A DNA stretch of 64,000 nucleotides from Cannabis sativa. Taxonomy: Eukaryota > Streptophyta > Magnoliopsida > Rosales > Cannabaceae. Under the pieces are notes generated by a model. The model saw nothing but the letters and a program-made list of their open reading frames with translations, was not told the origin of the DNA and did not search any database. The stretch is taken from positions 42,331,257 to 42,395,256 of the forward strand of contig NC_083607.1 in assembly GCF_029168945.1 (NCBI RefSeq). Reading direction: 5' to 3'. Position numbers and translations under genes: made by a program. This document shows positions 32,600 to 44,599 of the stretch, one piece after another (position 1 is the stretch's first letter; each line of letters begins with the position of its first letter).

Positions 32600-34360
32600 T
32601 TAAGACGGTCACTCTAGATTTTACCTTATGCAAAGAAATTTGAAATGTTAGAGAAATTTCATGAATTTCTAGCAATGTTGAAAACATTTAGGTAAGTGGT
32701 TAAAGATCTTGCGAACTGATAGGGGTGGAGAAATATTTTGTGGATATGCAGTTCAAAGATCATTAAGTTGATTTTTTAAATTGTATTCAAACTTACCTCC
32801 CCAGAAATTCAATTTGCATATTGATGATAGTATAAGGTTTATGATTAGTTACTAGAAGTTGCCTAAGTCCTTCTAGGGACATACCCTAGTGATAATTTCA
32901 GAATGATGAAATGGTTGTGTACTTAGTGTAAACCATTACTAGCTTCATGGATGTCCTGGTCGTGACCTTAAGAAGAGCTAGAACAGTTAACCAAGGTTTG
33001 CATGTTTGATAGCTATTCTATGTGATTAGGGGTGGACCATCCCATTGTCATTAAGATAAGAAAGTGTTTGTTTCAACAAACACTACTTTTCTAAGAAAAT
33101 GACTAAGTCTGAAAACAAAGTAGCAAAATAGAGGAGACAATTTTTTTTTCTTGATTCCAAAAGTGTTCTATCATCTTATTTTGTATAAGATGGTCCCACT
33201 GCCTCTATTGTCTTGACACAATTGAAGAGGTTAATACCATTTAGGCTTCTTGGACAGAAAGTCACGGTACCTTATCGTAAGGAACTCACCCTGTTATGAC
33301 TTGGAAGACACTTGTGATGAAAATCAATTGTTAGTTTAAACAAGTAATGGATTGTCAGAATAAGAAACTAAGAAGTAAAGCCAAGAGAACTACTATGGTT
33401 AAAACCATTCATATGAAGTTACCAAAAGTTTTCTATTACAAGGACAAGAAAGGAAATTTCGTTAATAAGTCTATTCAATGGACTTAACAAAACTTCCTGT
33501 TCCTAGTGTTATAGGTTTGAGTTTATCTAAACTTATGGCTTGTGGTATACCTGGTTAATTACTTACTCTAATGCAAGCAACTTACTTTAATAAGATGCTG
33601 AAGCATTTTCTTTCCAATGGCAATCTATAGAAGCTTCACAACTTCTAAGCATAGATTTTATTTATCTAAGAAAAAGTCTCAACTACTCCAGAAAAGATAA
33701 AAGCCATGAAAGAATTTCTTGAATCAATAGTGAGAGGTCTCAGATATGCTTTCGCAATGCATTAGACTAGACACCTGCTGTTGGGTGGGAGTAATGAGTA
33801 GGTATCAGATTAATCCAGGAAAGGAACATTGGAAGACAATCAAGTGAATCTTAAGATCAAGTAGAGGAACTATATGATAGTCAATAAGGGTGGTATTTAA
33901 TACTCTTAGACTATACCAAATCAGATTTCTAGACTTGCCTTAGTGCTAGAAAGTCTGCTGATAAGATGGTGATTACTCTGGGGGTGGAGTAGTGATTTTG
34001 GAGAAGTGTAAAAACCTATCTGAAGTCTCTAAGTCTACCAGAGAGACGTTAAAGTTACATGAAAGATACTTATTCAGTCTAAGGAAAGTTCTATACATTT
34101 TTGGCACTGTTCAACATGTCTTAATTACTAATGTTACTTCCTGATTAACACAAAAGTAGTTGCCAATAGTAAAGAATCCAGTATCCCAAGAGAGTAGACA
34201 TATAGAGAGGAATTTCACAATATCAAGGATTTTGTGATTAAGGAAATGTAATGGTGGACGGAAGGTTGTATTGAATACAACTTATCAGATCCTATTACGG
34301 AAAGAATACCACATACTACACTTGATCTGGATATTAAGGTGTAGACATTATTTGAAATGC
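32600..34360 (+). pseudogene. Decayed copia pol of the outer element
   Basis: Short readable blocks in correct order: FYLMQRNLK and KWLKILRTDRGGEIFC (integrase, about 32610-32750; intact relative KTLKILQTDRGGECMD), YQINPGKEHWKTIK (RT/RNase H connection, about 33800-33850), and VVANSKESSIPRE with EEFHNIKDFVIKEM (RNase H, about 34150-34250). Stops are frequent and there are large internal deletions compared with the relative at 40851-43437. It is far more decayed than its LTRs alone suggest. Confidence 0.75.
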
Positions 34361-34382
34361 ACTTTTTGTTTTATATTAGTGC

Positions 34383-34393
34383 AACTGGGAGTT
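34383..34393 (+). other. Purine tract before the 3' LTR of the outer element
   Basis: AACTGGGAGTT, matching the GTGCAAGTGGGAGT tract of the relative at 40804-40816 (minus). It directly precedes the LTR start, which here reads TCTTGGG rather than TGTTGGG. Confidence 0.75.
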
Positions 34394-35038
34394 TCTTGGG
34401 TTTTGTGCCCTAAATAAAACTCATTTCAATATAATCAGATTTACTAATTAATAAAGATCAGAAACTGCATTTTATGTTGCATGGTTCACATGATTTATTT
34501 CATGATTGTTTAATATATAAATTCTATTAAGTCTAGAACATATGTGCTTGTTCATGATTATAGTGTCGTCAGCACAGTGGAATATAATCATGATTATATG
34601 TTCAAAAGTTTAATTCCCTGATTTGTCAGTTCACTGGATTTAGACTGGCATGATAATTAGCGATATGTATACTTATACCTTGGATAAGTGTTATGTCCTT
34701 TCCAGGGCATTGGAAAAGTTTACCAGTATTGGATGTATGGAGTATACATTGGAAGGGACCGATATTGATCTTAGATAAGATATCCTAAACTTATCGTTAT
34801 ATCTTTCTAAGTAAATATCAATGGTTGATCTTAGGTCTATGGATCTTAATCCTGACATGGTTAGGTTCGATCTCAAGAGTGTTATTTGTGTTCTTTGATT
34901 TGTTAGTTTAGCCTACTTTTTGGTCTGGGTGATACGTACATTTTGGGAACATGATAGTACAATTGAGTGGGAGCGCTAATCATAGATAGGAAATCTATAG
35001 CTTCTATAGGTATTTAGAAGTGAAACGATGATATCCTT
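34394..35038 (+). repeat. 3' LTR of the outer copia element, first part
   Basis: Closely matches 22391-23030 of the 5' LTR. It is broken at 35038 by the gypsy-type solo LTR and resumes at 49324. The 5-bp duplication TCCTT flanks the insertion (35034-35038, 49324-49328). Confidence 0.92.
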
Positions 35039-36011
35039 TGTAATGACCGCTTTAGTAATTTGGATTAGTGAAGGCAATTAGCACTAATTTCTGACATTTT
35101 TACAATTGTTTATGAGTTTAATTATTTCTGGGCCCCATTGTTAGAAATGGGCACTAGAATTATAATTTCTCAGTTTCGGGAATTTTATTAAACTCTTGGG
35201 GTATTTTATGAATTATATATGAAATATATTATTTTTGTAATTTTTGTTGGGCGACAACGAAAAATGCGATGGATGACTAGTTTGATCACATGGGTAAGTT
35301 TAGAATCTTATTTCTTAGTGGAATAAATATTGGAGAAAATAAATTATCGGGGTTAAGCAGGGTTATGGAATTTGACCATTTTACCCCTAGTTTTAGAAAA
35401 TGCCTAAGTTTGAACTTGGAGGGCATTTTAGTCTTTTCTTTGGTGTTGGTGTGGTGGCTGCCTCGGGAGGTGACATGTGGTTTCTTTTATTTCAGCAAGG
35501 AATTAATTTCCTAGGCTTTAGTTTATTAGGGGAAAATAAGGAAAATAAGGCATTTAACCAAAAATTGACAAAAGCTCTCTCTTCACCTCTCTCTCTTCGA
35601 ATCAGCCCTGAACCAAGGAGGTTGTTGCTGGATTTTGTGTTTTCAGCAAGATTTTGGAGGGAATCAAGCAAAGGTAAAACCCTAGAACCCATGAATTTGT
35701 ATTTTGGAGCTTTTTCTTTAGTTTGAGTTTGTGATTTTATGAGTTAGTGGCTTTTAGGGTTTGAATTTTTGGGTTCATTTGAGTTGAATATAGCTTCTTG
35801 TAGCTGGTTTTGATGTTTGGAATTTGTTTTGTGCAAGTTTGAGCTTTGAGCTCAAAGCTTTGATCTCTAATGGCATGTTGAGTTTTACTGAGTTTTTCTG
35901 TGAAATACTGACTGGAATATATTGATTGTGCATTGTTTAGGTGTTCTGGAAAGTATGGTTGCATTTGGTGGAGGATTGAGAAAGAAATGGAAAGTTTGGG
36001 GTGAACTGATG

Positions 36012-36063
36012 GAAACCGGCTAGCCGGTTTCACCAGTACCTCGAAAACTGGCTAGCCGGTTTT
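36012..36063. repeat. Pair of palindromes in the gypsy-type LTR
   Basis: GAAACCGGCTAGCCGGTTTC (36012-36031) is a perfect 20-bp palindrome. AAAACTGGCTAGCCGGTTTT (36044-36063) is a nearly perfect second copy 12 bp away. They may be binding sites for a dimeric factor or form cruciforms or RNA hairpins. Confidence 0.9.
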
Positions 36064-36548
36064 GGCAGGGTCCCTGAATGCTCCATTTTCTCAATTCTCA
36101 TCCATTTCAGTGTCGTAGTTGGGTGTTTCCCTATTTCCTGAGTTAGTGTAATCTCGAGAGAATATAGCAGAACCTAAAATTGTAGGTTCGGGTTTCTTAG
36201 GATTAGGGTTTTGATCATGTGATTTACCAAGTTTTATTATGTAATTAGGGCATCCATCTAGCACGAGACTTTCCATTCAGGTCGACCAGCACACTTGAAT
36301 CTGGAAAGAAGGTAAGAACTGTATATAATGTGTGATATTAATATCTGAGTGTATTTATATGTTATGTGTATATGCATGCTTAAAATATTAGTTGTGCTAC
36401 CATCACTTGTACAGTTACGGTGATACCAACACCTATACGGGAAAGTATAGGGTGTTGTGGTATATCACTCAGTGGTGCTCATGGTATGAAATAAACTCTA
36501 CCAACACTCGTACAGTGAGGTACGTAGTGTATGTGGTATAGTGGCTAT

Positions 36549-38451
36549 TGTTGGATATTTATTTTACCAGGATCTTAGATCTACTCACAAGTATGTTGTT
36601 TAAACACCCTAAATATGAACTTTCTAAAACGATAAATTAAACACATATAAAGTTAAGAAAACCTTACATTGATGCAGCGGAATTAATGTCTCCTTTCGCT
36701 CAGATCTCTAACCCTCGTATCCTTTCTGTAGCAGAGTATAATCAAGATCTGAGCCCGAATGTCCTTCTTCTCCAAGTTTGATCCTTCACAGTCTTCCAAT
36801 CTATGATTGAGTTACTGCTTGTTGTGTGTGGGCACTTACTCTCTCACAAGGGTTCGAAATTGATGAATGGAAAAGAGAAGGATGATTTCGGCCAGGTATA
36901 GAAAGTAGGGAAGGCTCAGTTTTTCTGAAGAGAGAAATTTTTGTCAGAAAAGGTTATTTGAAACTTATGATTTGACTGAGCCATCACTTTCTATTTATAG
37001 GCAACTACTAGGTTTAGGTTAAGAATTATTTGGCATTTAAAATAATGAAAATATTAATTTGAAAATCCACAATAAGTGGCCGGCCATGGTGTTGTAGTGG
37101 GCCCCACTTGATTTTACAGTTTTATCAAATTTTATTTCTATTTTCTCAAAAACGCCAATTTTCGAATTCTAACATTTTAAATGCCAAAACTAATTATTTA
37201 ATAACTAAAATAGATTATTAAATAATATTTTCATTTAATTTAATTATTAATTAGATATATAAAGTCCATTAATAAATAAATAAACCTAGAAACTCTTTTC
37301 TTTATAATTTCACCCCTACTTAGTGAAAATTCATAAAATTAGACATAGTCTAACTTTAGAATTACAATTGATCAATCACGAATCAATTAATGAGCCTTAC
37401 AAGCAGAATTTTCTCAACTAGAATGGGGACCATGGATCTATATGCTAAGCTTCCAATAAGTGAACCAAATTTACCAAGTAAATTCCTACTTATTAATTCT
37501 TCGTTGAATCCACTCTTAGAACTTAGAATTGCACTCTCAGACTTATATAGAGCATATTATATGTTCCACGATATCAATATGCTATCTCATTTAACCATTG
37601 TTATAATCTTATTGTGATTTAAAGATCCTCTATATAGATGATCTACATCGAGATGGGATTTCTTTACCATTCTCACCCCTCAATGTATTTTGCCCCTTAA
37701 AACACTTAGCTACCTGTAAATGGTGTTTAGTGATCTAATAATTAGTCAGTTAAACAAGAGCTCATCCATTTACTTCTATTTGATAAGCTCGAAGGGAATC
37801 ATCACTTGACTTCTATACACCAGTAGAAGCTATAGATTCCATATTTATGTTCAGCACTCCCACTCAATCATACTATCATGTTCCCAAAATATACGTATCA
37901 CCCTGACCTAAAAGTAGGCTTAACTAATAAATCAAAGAACATGAATAGCACTTCTGAGTTGAGCCTAAGCATATCAAGATTTAGATTCTTTTAATCTTAA
38001 GATCAACTACTGATATTGACTTGGAAAGATATATATAACGGTAAGTTTGTAATATCTTAACTTAGTTGGAATATCGGTCCAGTCCAATGTATACTTCATA
38101 CATTCGAAACTAGTATACTTAACTAATGTCCTGGAAAGAACATAACACTTACTCCAAGTGTAAGTACACATCATCGCTGATAATCACATTAGTGTAAATC
38201 CAATAACACTGATGAAACAGGGACCAAGTCTTTTGATTCATATGATCACAATCACATTCCACTGTGTTGACGATACTGTAATTGTGAATAAACATATGAT
38301 CTGGATTTAACTGATTTTGTGTGTGTGAATGTAATAAACATATTAAACCATTAGCATGTAAAATTCATGCAAACATTAATGACTTCAAATTTCTTATATT
38401 GATATTTTAATCAGATTGTAAAGAGTTTTATTTAGGGCATAAAACCCAACA
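36549..38451 (-). repeat. Copia-family solo LTR, - orientation (1,903 bp), in the gypsy-type LTR
   Basis: Bounded by TGTTGGATATTTATTTTACC and GGGCATAAAACCCAACA, with perfect duplication GCTAT (36544-36548, 38452-38456). Contains TGGCCGGCCA at 37077-37086 and a minus-strand CTATAAATAG upstream of the transcribed part. It is more diverged than the other family members here. Confidence 0.92.
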
Positions 38452-38932
38452 GCTATACCCTGGTATGGAACGTTCTTACTCATCTGTTAAGCCTTGTAAA
38501 TAGGTGTATGGGCGCCTAAATACAAGTCTGAAATTATGTGATATGTTATATGCTTTTCTTACTGAGTCTATCGACTCACAGTTCTGCTTCCATGTGTAGG
38601 TAAAGGAAAGGCGAAAGCTGAACAGGATAGAACCTGAGCTGGGGTGAAGTTGTACATGTCGAGGCAGCGCGACCTGGAGTGTTCGGTCTCGAGACATCTG
38701 GGGTTATATTTTGTAGTCGTTGTGCGACCTGGACATCATGTATTTTGAAAAATTATCTTTAAAAGTTTAAAAATGGGATCCCAGAACTTGTAAATAATTT
38801 TGTATATTATAAAGTTTACTATTTATTATAAAAGTTTTAATTTGACACGTTTTTCGAGAAAAATCTTTGATTAGCAAAGATAGCACTGTAATTAAAAAAG
38901 TACTGTAACGTGCCTTAGCATTAGGGCATTAC

Positions 38933-40803
38933 TGTTGGAAATATTTTACCAGGATCTTAGATTTACTAACAAGTATGTTGTTTAACATCCTAAATATGAA
39001 CTTCTAAAACGATTATAAATAAACACATATAAAGTATGAGAATCTTTACAGTGGTTGCAGAAGAATATGATGTCTCCTTCCACTCAGATCTCTAACCCTT
39101 GTATCCTTTCTGTCGCAGAGTATCACCAAGGTCTGAGTCCGAATGTCCTTCTGTTGAATCTGGATTCTTCACGATCTTCCACACTATGATTGAGGCACCA
39201 CTTGATGTGTGTGGGCACTCACTCTATCACTCAAGGGGTTCGGTTCAATAGTGAAGAAGAGAGAAGGGAGGTGGCGGCTAGGTTAGGTAGAAGGCACTCA
39301 GGTTTTTCTCTGAAGGAATAAGATGCATCATCTTTTTCTGAAGCCATCACTACCTATTTATAGTATGCCACCAAGGGTTAGGTTAGAATTATTTGGCATT
39401 AAAATAATAAAAAAATAAATGATAAATGCCTACATAAGTGGCCGGCCAAGGCTTTGGATATTGGGCCCCACTTTTGCAATTTTGATGTTTTATCATTTCT
39501 ACATCTCATTTTCTCAAAAATGCCAATTTTCAAATTCAACCATTTAAATGCCAATTTTAACTATTTAATAACTAAAATTAATTATTAAATAATATTGTCA
39601 TTTAATATATTTATTAATTAGACTAACCAAAAACTCTTAATTAACAAATGTACCCTAGAAACTCTTTCTTTACAATTTTGCCTTTGCTTAGTGAAAAATT
39701 CACAAACTAGACATAGTCTAATTTTAGAATTATAATTGATTAATCAAAATCAATTAACTGAGTCTTACAAGTAGTATTTTCTCAACTAGTATGGGGACCA
39801 TGAGGCTATATATCCGAGCTTCCAATAAGCAGACCAAGAACTTACCAAGTAAATTTACTGTCTTATTGATTCTTTGTTGCATCCACGCATAGAACTCAGA
39901 ATTGCACTCTGAGTTATATAGAACGCTCTATATGTTCCACCATATAGACACGCTATTAATTATCCATTGTTATAATCCTAATTTTATCAATGATCCTCTA
40001 TATAGATGATCTACATTTTATAGGGATTAAATTACCGTTACACCCTTCAATGTATTTTATTCTTAAAACACTTAGCTCCGTATAAATGATATTTCAACGA
40101 AGTGAAATAAGTACTCAACCATTTATCTCTGTTTAGCCAAGCTCGAAGGAAATCATCATTTCACTTTCTATTTGCCAGATAGAACCTATAGATTCCATCT
40201 TTATGTTTAGCGCTCCCACTCAATTGCACTACCATGTTCCCAAAATGTACGTATCACCCTGACCCAAAAGTAGGCTTAACTAACAAATCAAAGAACATGT
40301 GTAATACTCCTGAGATTGAACCTAATCATATCAGGATTAAGATCATTTGATCTAGGATCAACTAGGTGATATTGAATTGAACAGATATTACGGTAAGTTT
40401 AATATATTTGAAGCAAAGTTCAATATCGGTCCTTTCCGATGCATACTCCATGCATCCAACCCAAGCTTTACTTTGACCAATGCTCTGGAAAGAACATAGC
40501 ATTTATCCAAGATGCAAGTAAACTATGTTGTAGATTGTCATATCAGTTAAACCGTGTGTTCTGATAAATCTAGGAATATTTAATCACATAATCTTGATTA
40601 CTTTCCACTGTGCTGATGACACAATAAACAAGAATATAAATGTGAAAAGGGTTTGGATGAATTTATAAATTAAATAAACAAGTAATTGATAATATGAACG
40701 AAATAACTCACAAATGAATGAAAAATACTTCTGTTTCTTTATTGATATTGAATAATAGAGATTACATTGAAATAGAGTTTTATTTAGGGCATATAACCCA
40801 AAA
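38933..40803 (-). repeat. 3' LTR of the minus-strand copia element (1,871 bp)
   Basis: Starts TGTTGGAAATATTTTACC (as written on +). The far end reads CCCAAAA where CCCAACA is expected, a single substitution confirmed by the other LTR. Contains TGGCCGGCCA at 39439-39448 and the complement of a CTATAAATAGG TATA motif near 39355. The purine tract complement AACTCCCACTTGC follows at 40804. Confidence 0.93.
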
Positions 40804-40850
40804 AACTCCCACTTGCACTAATATAAAACTAATCAATACATATCAATTAA

Positions 40851-41690
40851 TCATAAATTCTGACGGTTCTTTTCGAATGCAGTTCCTGCCAAGACTTTGG
40901 TGAATGGATGAACTAGGTTGTCATCTGTGTCCACTTTCTCCACCAGTACATCCTCTCTTGCCACATATTCTCTGATGATGTGATATTTCCTTTCTATATG
41001 CTTGCTTCTCTTGTGGCTTTGAGGCTCCTTACTGTTGGCTATGGCTCCAGTGTTATGACAAAGCAAAACCAGTGGTTTTTCCATTCTAGGGACGACACCA
41101 AGTCCTGTGAAGAACTTTCTCAGCCAGACAAGTTCTTTGGCAGCCTCTGCAGCAGCTATGTATTTTCCCTCCATGGTAGAGTCTGAAATCACGGTTTTTT
41201 TAGCACTTCTCCAAACCACTGCTCCACCCCCAAGAGTAAACACCATCCCAGATGTAGATTTCCTGTCATCAAGACATGCCTGGAAATCTAAATCTGTATA
41301 GCCTACGGGATTTAAAGCACCACCCTTGTAGACTAACACAAATTGTCTTGTACTCTTCAAGTATTTCAGAATATGCTTAACAGCATTTCAATGTTCCTGA
41401 CCTGGATTTGTCTGATACCTGCTCACGATTCCTACTGCATACCAGATGTCACGTCTAGTGCATAACATTGCATACATTAGACTTCCAACTGCAGAAGCAT
41501 AAGGAACTCTTCCCATGACCTCTATCTCTTGAGGATCAGTGGGACACTATTCCTTAGATAGACGGATACCATATCTAGAAGGCATAGTCGCCCCTTTGGT
41601 ATTTGTCATTGAGAATCTCTCTAAAACCTTATCAATGTAAGTTGTTTGAGAGAGAGCAAGGGATCTGTTCTTCTGGTTTCTGATAATCTA
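40851..41690 (-). pseudogene. Minus-strand copia: RNase H
   Basis: 40851-41360 is one open frame (169 codons) with VGYTDLDFQACLDDRKSTSG, the AEAAKELVWL segment and SKHIERKYHIIREYV, ending near the element's 3' end. Upstream, up to 41690, the linker MGRVPYASAVGSLMYAML and YQTNPGQEH is readable but interrupted by two stops. Domain content is otherwise complete. Confidence 0.9.
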
Positions 41691-42446
41691 AATACCGAGA
41701 ACATAGGCAGCCTCACCCAAATCTTTCATTTCGAATTGAGTGTCTAACCATTCCTTGATGTCAGTCATTTTCTTGACATTGTTGCCAATGATCAAAATGT
41801 GGTTAACATTAAGGACCAGGAATACTACTACTTGATCTTCCTTGAGTTGGTAAACACAAGGTTCATCTTCATTCTGAAGAAAGTCGTAGGTCTTGATGAA
41901 TTCATCAAATCTTTTGTTCCAAGAGCGAGAAGCTTGCTTAAGTCCATAAATAGACCTATTTAGCTTGCAAACTTTCTTTTCCTGCCCTGGAAGAACATAG
42001 CCTTCTAGTTGCTCCATATAGATGGTTTCTTCAAGAATTCCATTAAGGAAGGTTGTCTTGACATCCATTTGCCAAATTTCATAATCGAAAGCGGCTGCGA
42101 TGGAGAGAAGAATTCAGATGGATTTGAGCATGGCGACTGGACTAAAAGTTTCCTCATTGTCCACACCTTCTCTTTGGGTATAACCCTTGGCGACCAGTCT
42201 AGCTTTAAAAGTTTCGACTTCGCCTCCCGCACCTCTTTTCTTCTTGTAGACCCACTTACATCTGATTGGACGATAGTCATCGGGTGCGTCTACATATTCC
42301 CAAACTTTATTCTTTTTCATGGAATCCATTTCTGAATCCATGCCGGCTGACCACCGTTTCCGTTCTGGACTTGCCATTGCCTGTTTATAGGTTAATGGAT
42401 TGTCTTCAATACCGTCACCAACGACCATATTGATTTCACCATCCAA
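41688..42446 (-). pseudogene. Minus-strand copia: reverse transcriptase with destroyed active site
   Basis: 42114-42446 holds the N-terminal RT ([40 protein letters not shown]). 41688-42068 holds MDVKTTFLNGILEETIYMEQ, SIYGLKQASRSWNKRFDEF and KDLGEAAYVLGI. At 41799-41810 the catalytic YVDD reads NVNH, losing both metal-binding Asp residues. The surrounding FLVL and ILIIGNN are normal, so alignment is unambiguous. One frame change lies at about 42070-42114. Confidence 0.92.
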
Positions 42447-42601
42447 GCCATAACGAGACAGTTTAGTAGAAACCCTCCCACTACGATGAGGAGTGGTGAT
42501 CTTCTGAACAAAAACTTTAGTGGTAGTGCTCTCAGTTGTTTCGACTGAGGGAGTGGTATTATCCTCTTCTTGGGTAGAAGAGGACGGAACATTGGAAGGA
42601 G

Positions 42602-43437
42602 TTATATCTGAAAAATTTCCTCTAATACAACTTTACTTTTCGATTTGTAGTCTTTCATATAGTTTTCTTCAAGAAAAGCAGCATTTGTAGAAACAAACAC
42701 TTTGTTATCCTTGTAACTATAAAATAGTCCACCCCTAGTCTCTTTAGAATTTCCGACAAACATGCAAACTTCAATTCGTGATTCCAGTTTGCCTTCTTTC
42801 TTTCTCAAGACATGAGCAAGGCACCCCCAAATCCTATAATGGCGTAAACAAGGTGTACGACCATTCCATAGTTCGACGGGTGTCTTAGGAACTGCTTTAG
42901 ATGGAAAAACATTTAGTATGTCGTTTGCCATCTATATAGCATATCCCCAGAAGGACGTAGACAGAGTTGAATAACTCAGCATAGACCTAACCATTTCAAA
43001 AAGAGTGCGATTTCTTCTCTCTGCAGCTCCATTTTTCTGTGGAGTGCTAGGGGCAGTATATTGGGATTCAATTCCAAGTTCAATTAAATGATCTTTGAAC
43101 TGCATATCCATACATTCTCCACCCCTATCAGTTTGCAAGATCTTTAATGTTTTACCTAATTGGTTTTGAGCCAAAGCATGAAATTCTTAAAACTTGTCAA
43201 ACAAGATTTCTTTTGCATTAGGTAAAGAAAATTGTATCTAGAGAAATCGTCAATGAAAGTTACGAAATACTCATAACCACCTCGGGCTTTTACATTCAAG
43301 GGTCCGCAAACATCTGAATACTCTAACCCTACGGGTTGGTTGGCACGCTCTCCCTTTTCAGAGAAAGAATGTTTGGTCATTTTTCCTTCTAGGCAAGACT
43401 CGCATACAGGTAATTCACCTAAGACGACATTTTTCAA
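42602..43437 (-). pseudogene. Minus-strand copia: integrase
   Basis: Three overlapping open pieces: 43156-43437 (CESCLEGKMTKHSF zinc end; YSDVCGPL first Asp, His before it changed to Tyr; FIDDFSRY), 42932-43174 (LQTDRGGEC second Asp; TPQKNGAAERRNRTL with Glu) and 42602-42931 (C-terminal FGNDIL-type start, NGRTPCLRHYRIWGCLAHV). The DDE residues survive, but the frame is broken at about 43165 and by a stop at about 42931. Confidence 0.92.
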
Positions 43438-43551
43438 TGGACCATCTTTGGTTAGCCTATTGACTCTATCATAGCCTATGTCACCTAAACGTAAATGCTA
43501 TAGATAAGTCTGTTCATCATTATCAATCTCTTTTCTTTTAAGGTTTCTAGG

Positions 43552-44462
43552 TCAACCAACATTGAAAAGTTCACAGTTTAGTGCGAATTGTATATTTGGT
43601 CTTAAAACATAAAGCCCTTGTTCCATGTGAGCAACACATAATTGAAATCCATTACGAGAAATTGAACAATTAGAACTCGAAAAATTCAATTTATAAAATT
43701 GTGTTTGTAAACATGAAACACTAATCAAGTTTCTACTAATGTTTGGAATATATAAAACATTTTCTAAAAGTAAAAATCTCTTTTGAAACTTGAGGCGGCC
43801 TTTTCCTCTTGCTTTGACCGATACTAACTCGCCATTTCCAACTATAAGCTTCAACTCTTCTGGGTGCAGATTCTCCCAAGTTTCAAGCAGCTGCAATGAA
43901 GAACAAACATGGTTAGTAGATCCAGAATCAACAATCCATATGGATTTGTCATTCTCTAAAACACATGATTCAAAGACAAAAGCATTACCTTCGCTTGAAT
44001 TGTTTAGAAGCCGGGGACATTGTTCTTCTTGATGTCCCTTTTCATTACAATTGGAACATAGAAGATTATGTCTAATAATTGTACTTGAAGAAGCAGCTTT
44101 GTTAGAAACTTCATGCTTAATCCTTTTCCTCTGATTAAGATTTGCGAACCCAGGAGGTCCCATTGCAATCAGATTCCGTTCATGGGCTCGTAATTCTGCT
44201 TCGAGCTTGTCCATGTCGGAGGAGTTGAAATTGTTGATCATGTAAGAAACAAAAAATTCATTATACTCCGGAGGAAGACTATTAAGAATGAATTGTACCC
44301 ATTATTCTCTTGATAAATCAATTCCTAGTAGATTTGCCTTTTGGAACTCAGATTCATCATCAATAGGTGCGAGTTTATGCAACTACCAGGGTGCATTTTC
44401 ACACTATAGAGTTCATTTGCTAAGACATTGACTAGGAGTGGGTCGGGGTGTGGGTTATTCAT
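43552..44462 (-). pseudogene. Minus-strand copia: short gag and protease
   Basis: The reading begins at ATG 44462 (MNNPHPDPLLVNVLANELYS), passes two stops, and enters the conserved ILNSLPPEYNEFFVSYMINN and the zinc knuckle CSNCNEKGHQEEQC. The protease motif WIVDSGSTNHVCSS and the LILENVLYIP-type segment follow in the same frame to 43552. Only about 50 codons precede the LPPEYN block, whereas copia Gag normally has well over 100, so the N-terminal half of gag appears deleted. Confidence 0.82.
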
Positions 44463-44599
44463 ATTGGCACTACAAATACCAATAAATGAGAAGTAAGGTT
44501 TGGTTCAATAAATTCATACACAAGTTTAGAAAGTAACAAATAATCACATATGTTTATAAAAATACAAAAATTCTAACATATTTTACTTTCTAAAGTTTC

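Noticed and set aside
35290..35726. Frames of 74-108 codons after 35290
   Set aside because: They fall within a gypsy-type solo LTR, on both strands, without recognisable protein features.
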